Source: Euperipatoides rowelli
Taxonomy: Eukaryota; Onychophora; Udeonychophora; Euonychophora; Peripatopsidae
DNA length: 11,960 nucleotides
NCBI GenBank assembly: GCA_003024985.2
Contig: PXIH01S0037275.1
Reading direction: 5' to 3' (one strand)
In this document: positions 8,823 to 11,960 of the stretch, piece by piece
How positions within the stretch are numbered: the stretch's first letter is position 1
How the letters are laid out: every line of letters begins with the position of its first letter
Translations under genes and position numbers: made by a program
The notes under the pieces: model-generated
The model's input: the letters and a program-made list of their open reading frames with translations, nothing else
Databases searched by the model: none
Told to the model about the DNA's origin: nothing

Positions 8823-9210
8823 AACGCTACAAATATATTTTTGCAGTGGATCATTTACTCAAATACAAATTTTAAAAAAAATATTCTAAATTTTTTTTTA
8901 AGAAAGAAGACATTAGGCGAGTTTTCATGACCTGAACCATTAACTGGTTAGTGACTGGTTGTTTCAATTGGTTCATGTGGTTAGCTATAAAACGTCACTT
9001 GATATGTTTGGTTAGACTTTTGGTAATCCAATTAGATGATCACAAAAAATTTTTGGTCCGCTTTTTTAGTTCATTTTAAAAATAGCTTCTGGAAAGCAAA
9101 AAATTAATATTGTCTAACACAATGGCTAGCAATAAAAACCTGTTAATAATTTAAATCTCTGGAAATATAATAAATTTCACATCTAGCAGGCCTTGACACT
9201 AAGTTTTTAG

Positions 9211-9236
9211 ACTGATGGTAAAATCTTGCCATCAGT
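9211..9236. repeat. ACTGATGG/CCATCAGT hairpin
   Basis: Eight-base arms ACTGATGG (9211-9218) and CCATCAGT (9229-9236) enclose a 10-base loop. The core GATGG...CCATC matches the hairpin near the right end of the same element, suggesting subterminal binding repeats. Confidence 0.7.
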
Positions 9237-9523
9237 TAAAGCGTACTGGCGGCATATGCAAAATTCCAGCGGCAAACAGAAAAATATAAAAACTTTAATA
9301 ACCTGTACATTGTCAAAATTATAGTTAAACTAAGAATAAAGTAATCTTTTTTTTTAAATTTTATTTCTGAAGTTGTATAAGCAAAGGTTATACTGAGAAT
9401 GAATCGAACCACTAGAATTTTGTAAACTGTTAGCGGCCGATTAAAAATGAATTGATCAACAGAAATTTGGACAGCAGCAGCTAAAGTTTTTTTATTATTA
9501 TTTTTTCAATTGATGGCAAAAAT

Positions 9524-9553
9524 ATGCCATCAGTTGATAACAACTGATGGCAT
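9524..9553. repeat. Perfect 13-bp-arm hairpin in hAT-like element
   Basis: ATGCCATCAGTTG (9524-9536) is followed by the loop ATAA and the exact reverse complement CAACTGATGGCAT (9541-9553). Just before it, TGATGGCA (9511-9518) can pair with TGCCATCA inside the same arm. The same ACTGATGG / CCATCAGT pair also forms a hairpin near the other end of the element. Confidence 0.85.
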
Positions 9554-10549
9554 TTAATGCATTTTGCTTGGCATATGTCCTGTTGCCGCCACTTGTGTAG
9601 AACACTGCATCTAGTATAGGTAATTATGACAATTGGCAATATGTTGATCTATTTTTACAGTTGAAAGAGCCATTCTAGACTCTCGAATGTTTTTAGTATT
9701 ACCAAGATATTGGGATCTTCAGTTTTAGATGGTTTTTATGATCCCTCAATAATATTTTATATTATATAACATAGAAATATAAAATAAATGTGTAAAAATA
9801 ACTATCAATTTAAAACAATATAGGATCAACAAATTTAAATAAAGCAAGCGAATGCTAGATCATTAAATGCTCAAAATAATTCCTAAAATAACACTCTCTT
9901 ATTGACACAATAATAACTATTATTTTATTTTTTTATTTTATTATACTTTCTTATTCCAAAGTCGTAATTTGATTTTTATTCCATGAGATAGAAAATAGAG
10001 CCAATTACAAATCAGTGATAGAAGTTGCATTGGAAATAGTAGTCGTTATCTGAAATACAAGAAACATTGCGTGTAAAAAAAAAAAACTGTAAGAAAAACT
10101 CAAATATCTAAACTGAAATAAAACCCGGCCNTCAACAAAATATTAGCTGCTTCTTTCAATAAACTTATAACTAGAAAACATGGACTGTATAAAGCCTAGT
10201 GCTTATAATTAGCCATATAAAATCAGTTGGAGAGTCAATACAAATTTTATAAATCATTTTTTTTTTTTGCAATTATTGTTGAGAACTTTAATTTATTGCC
10301 AGCAAAGCAAATTGTTTTTTTTTAATATAATTTCTTTATTACTTCATCTTAATATTTTTTAGTACCGTATTTTCTTATTTCCAGAATGTTTTTAACTTTA
10401 TAATGTATTATAATCAAAGACAAAGGTATTTATTTATTNGATCAAATCTTTCATCGTTGCCGTCATTTTTTTAACAAAACAATCAAACCAGTTATCTAAT
10501 TTGGTTCATTTGGTTCGAGGAATTGGTTAACCAAAAAATTAACCAAAGT

Positions 10550-10631
10550 GCGAAAACTCTCTGGTTAGTTAACCACAAGCTGGTTAGACCGCCAAAACTC
10601 TTTGGTTGCTAACCAGCTCCTGGTTAAGGTC
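10550..10631. repeat. 41-bp tandem duplication near right end of TAGGCGAG element
   Basis: GCGAAAACTCTCTGGTTAG (from 10550) and GCCAAAACTCTTTGGTTGC (from 10591) begin two adjacent copies with a 41-bp period. Both continue with TAACCA and CTGGTTA. The copies add to the density of AACCA/TGGTT motifs at this end of the element. Confidence 0.65.
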
Positions 10632-10885
10632 ACACAATCTCGCCTATTATTTAACCTTTAATTTTTAACTATTTGTTAATTAATTGTTCACTTTTGTTTT
10701 AAAATATCCAACAGATGTAATGAATGGCTTGATCTTTCATAAGACATCTTTAAAATCCCAGTATAGAAAAATGTTCATAAGTTTTAATTAAATAATTACT
10801 GTAGACTATATACTAAGTATTAGTAACAACACAATTTATATCATTAGGTTGAAATAGTCTATTAAAAGGAGGACAGAGTACATAC

Positions 10886-11006
10886 TTCAAAAGTAGGCCA
10901 ATTCATAGCCATTCCTACACCAAAGTTATTGGACCACCACTTAAGATCTTGACTTCCATCACCATTTTTAATTGTTGAATAATAGTCTTTATAAATTTGC
11001 CGAAAA
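10886..11006 (-). CDS. Syndapin/PACSIN, next internal exon (end of F-BAR domain)
   Basis: This exon continues the syndapin reading frame after an 86-bp intron (11092-11007). Its first base completes the split Val codon, followed by 40 codons beginning FRQIYKDYYSTI and ending with KWWSNNFGVGMAMNWP and TFE. The block W(W/F)..N.G.GMAMNWP.F(E) is the hallmark of the end of the PACSIN F-BAR domain. The acceptor is TTTAG and the donor is GAA|GTATGT, in phase 0. The exon is too short (121 bp) and spliced at both ends to show as a long open frame. The following linker, NPF and SH3 exons should lie further left on this strand. No SH3 signature (ALYDY-type) was recognised in the window, so they are either beyond a long transposon-filled intron or missed. 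Confidence 0.9.
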
Positions 11007-11092
11007 CTAAATCAGATAAAAAAAATAAACTGTACATCAAATAAAATGTTCATATTTAATTACATAATATATAAAAAAAAATAATTCCTTAC
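11007..11092 (-). other. Syndapin/PACSIN intron (86 bp)
   Basis: This short GTAAGG...TTTAG intron lies between the two F-BAR exons, in phase 2. It matters because it shows that introns under 100 bp are normal in this genome, which makes the small introns proposed elsewhere in the window less implausible. Confidence 0.85.
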
Positions 11093-11319
11093 ACTGTATC
11101 CTCAGATAGATTAATACAACCATGTATTGAAAAAAGCATTTGCTTGAAATATTCTAGCCTTTTCATTTCAAACTTTTGACACCGGTCAAAAACTTCTGTC
11201 ATATCTTCCATATACTTTGCATTGTAATTATTTATTTCTTTAAGCGATGTTTCATACCGTTCTCTACATTGTTCGCGTTCTTCTTTACACTTCTGAACTC
11301 GCTCTTCTATTTTTTTCTT
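11093..11319 (-). CDS. Syndapin/PACSIN, internal exon (second half of F-BAR domain)
   Basis: This exon encodes about 75 residues from the distal helices of the F-BAR domain of syndapin/PACSIN, a cytosolic adaptor that binds and curves the plasma membrane and links endocytosis to dynamin and actin. It starts KKKIEERVQKCKEE, then has YMEDMTEVFDRCQKFE and KRLEYFKQML. The family carries YMEDMEQVFDxCQxFEEKRLxFxKE at this place, so the match is clear residue by residue. The composition is that of a charged coiled-coil helix. The upstream border is an acceptor, TTTATTTATTGCAG, in phase 0; the apparent open frame to the right of it (towards 11355) is intron. The downstream border is GT|GTAAGG, leaving two bases of a Val codon that the next exon completes. 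The start codon and earlier exons lie beyond the right edge of the window. The paralogue number cannot be decided, so no symbol is given. Confidence 0.9.
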
Positions 11320-11412
11320 CTGCAATAAATAAATAAATAGTGAATAAAACGCCATTTACCGTATTAATATTAGGAAAAAATAGTTTTATATAAATAAAAA
11401 TAAATCTCAAAG

Positions 11413-11870
11413 TAGAGGTGAACCGAATACCATTTTGATTTTCAATGAATGAATATCAAATAGTTACAAATTATTCGGCAGGAGCCAAATAGTTCTAATA
11501 TAGTATTTTATTACCTTTAAATGATTTTTAATTTATTTTATTAGAAGAAAAAAAATAAAAAACATTTTCCAATCAATTTCTATTAAAATTCTGTATGCAT
11601 TTAATTCAAAATAAAATATCTTATTTTTCTGGAACTGAGAATTATCACTGGCATTTTAAATTATTAATGTGAAAAATTTGAAATATGTAAAATTTACAAA
11701 AGGGAGATAACATTTTAGAAAAACTAAACGTTTAAAAAAAAATTTATAAGAACTCCGGCATCCAAATTGTTCAGTAGCTATAAACTATTGAGCCAGATAT
11801 AAATAATGGAAAAATGGTCGGTATTCGGCCGGAGCCAAATGCGACCGGCATTCGGAGCACCTACTGTATA
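11413..11870. mobile_element. Non-autonomous hAT-like MITE with TAGAGGTG-type ends
   Basis: The left end reads TAGAGGTGAACCGAATACC. The right end, on the other strand, reads CAGTAGGTGCTCCGAATGCC, so the ends are imperfect terminal inverted repeats sharing AGGTG..CCGAAT.CC. The outer flanks TCTCAAAG (11405-11412) and TGTCAAAG (11871-11878) agree at 7 of 8 bases, as expected for an old 8-bp hAT target duplication. TAGRGGTG/CAGRGGTG termini are common in hAT elements. A motif ATTCGGCMGGAGCCAAAT recurs just inside both ends in direct orientation (11473-11490 and 11823-11840). No open frame of note lies inside, so it would need transposase in trans. It sits in the intron upstream of the 11319 syndapin exon. 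Confidence 0.7.
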
Positions 11871-11960
11871 TGTCAAAGTATCATTGGTTTCATTAAATAC
11901 AAATGAAAAGGGATTTGGAGGGAGAGAGGTGCATTAAAGTACAGTTTAGCTTAAATGATT

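Larger units (their letters stand above)
9187..9607. mobile_element. Nested hAT-like non-autonomous element
   Basis: It is flanked by a direct repeat CATCTAG (9180-9186 and 9608-9614), consistent with a 7-8 bp hAT target duplication. The left end starts CAGGCCTTGACACTAAG. The right end read inward starts CAGTGTTCTACACAAG. These share CAG...ACAC.AAG and resemble hAT termini. Subterminally, TGGCGGC plus CATATG (9247-9258) recurs inverted at 9572-9591, and GATGGCA/TGCCATC hairpins lie near both ends. No coding frame is present. It lies within the larger TAGGCGAG element, so it probably inserted later. Confidence 0.55.
8914..10646. mobile_element. 1.73-kb DNA element with 38-bp terminal inverted repeats (TAGGCGAG ends)
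   Basis: The left terminus 8914-8951 begins TAGGCGAG and ends CTGGTTAG. The reverse complement of 10609-10646 begins and ends the same way and matches at 30 of 38 positions (TGACCT and AACCA in the middle are shared). Both ends are followed inward by clusters of GGTTA/AACCA motifs in both orientations (8940-8985 and 10485-10627), like subterminal transposase-binding repeats. The flanks allow a TA or ATT target duplication, so the superfamily is undecided. No transposase frame was seen in the interior, which is A/T-rich and carries a second element at 9187-9607. It is probably a non-autonomous or gutted DNA transposon within the syndapin region. Confidence 0.65.

Noticed and set aside
10505-10530. 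GGTTCGAGG as a tRNA B box
   Set aside because: No A box, cloverleaf or acceptor stem around it; it belongs to the GGTTA-rich subterminal repeats.
1-11960. CRISPR array, operon, defence system or prophage
   Set aside because: No regular repeat-spacer pattern, no packed genes and clear animal splice structure; the window is eukaryotic.

Overview
This window looks like nuclear DNA from an animal, most likely an invertebrate. It is roughly three quarters A+T by eye and full of A/T homopolymers. It has introns with GT/AG borders, decayed reverse-transcriptase and hAT-type DNA-transposon sequence, and no bacterial-style gene packing. Single N characters at 598, 1176, 6862-6863, 7423, 10131 and 10439 mark it as draft assembly, so frameshifts near homopolymers should be read with caution.

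The only confidently named gene is at the right end on the minus strand: two consecutive exons (11319-11093 and 11006-10886) of syndapin/PACSIN, an F-BAR membrane-bending endocytic adaptor. They join in frame across an 86-bp intron. The rest of the gene (start, first half of the F-BAR, linker, SH3 domain) was not found here.

The middle is a graveyard of mobile DNA. A 1.73-kb element with 38-bp terminal inverted repeats (8914-10646) contains a second, hAT-like non-autonomous element (9187-9607). A further hAT-like MITE (11413-11870) lies just upstream of the syndapin exons. Two degenerate minus-strand LINE reverse-transcriptase fragments (8395-8760 and 4495-4842) cover successive parts of the protein. 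A frameshifted hAT-type zinc-finger pseudogene lies at 7271-7605. A 62-bp near-perfect palindrome (8761-8822) abuts the LINE fragment.

The left half (1-6500) is mostly featureless A/T-rich sequence. Within it are islands of less skewed composition with open frames and splice-like borders on the minus strand (2539-3205 and 5373-5830). These probably hold exons of one or two unrecognised genes, but joining them is uncertain. Direct repeats, hairpins and a degenerate tandem repeat make up the rest. I found no CRISPR array, rRNA, convincing tRNA or operon, and no evidence of a new multi-gene system.
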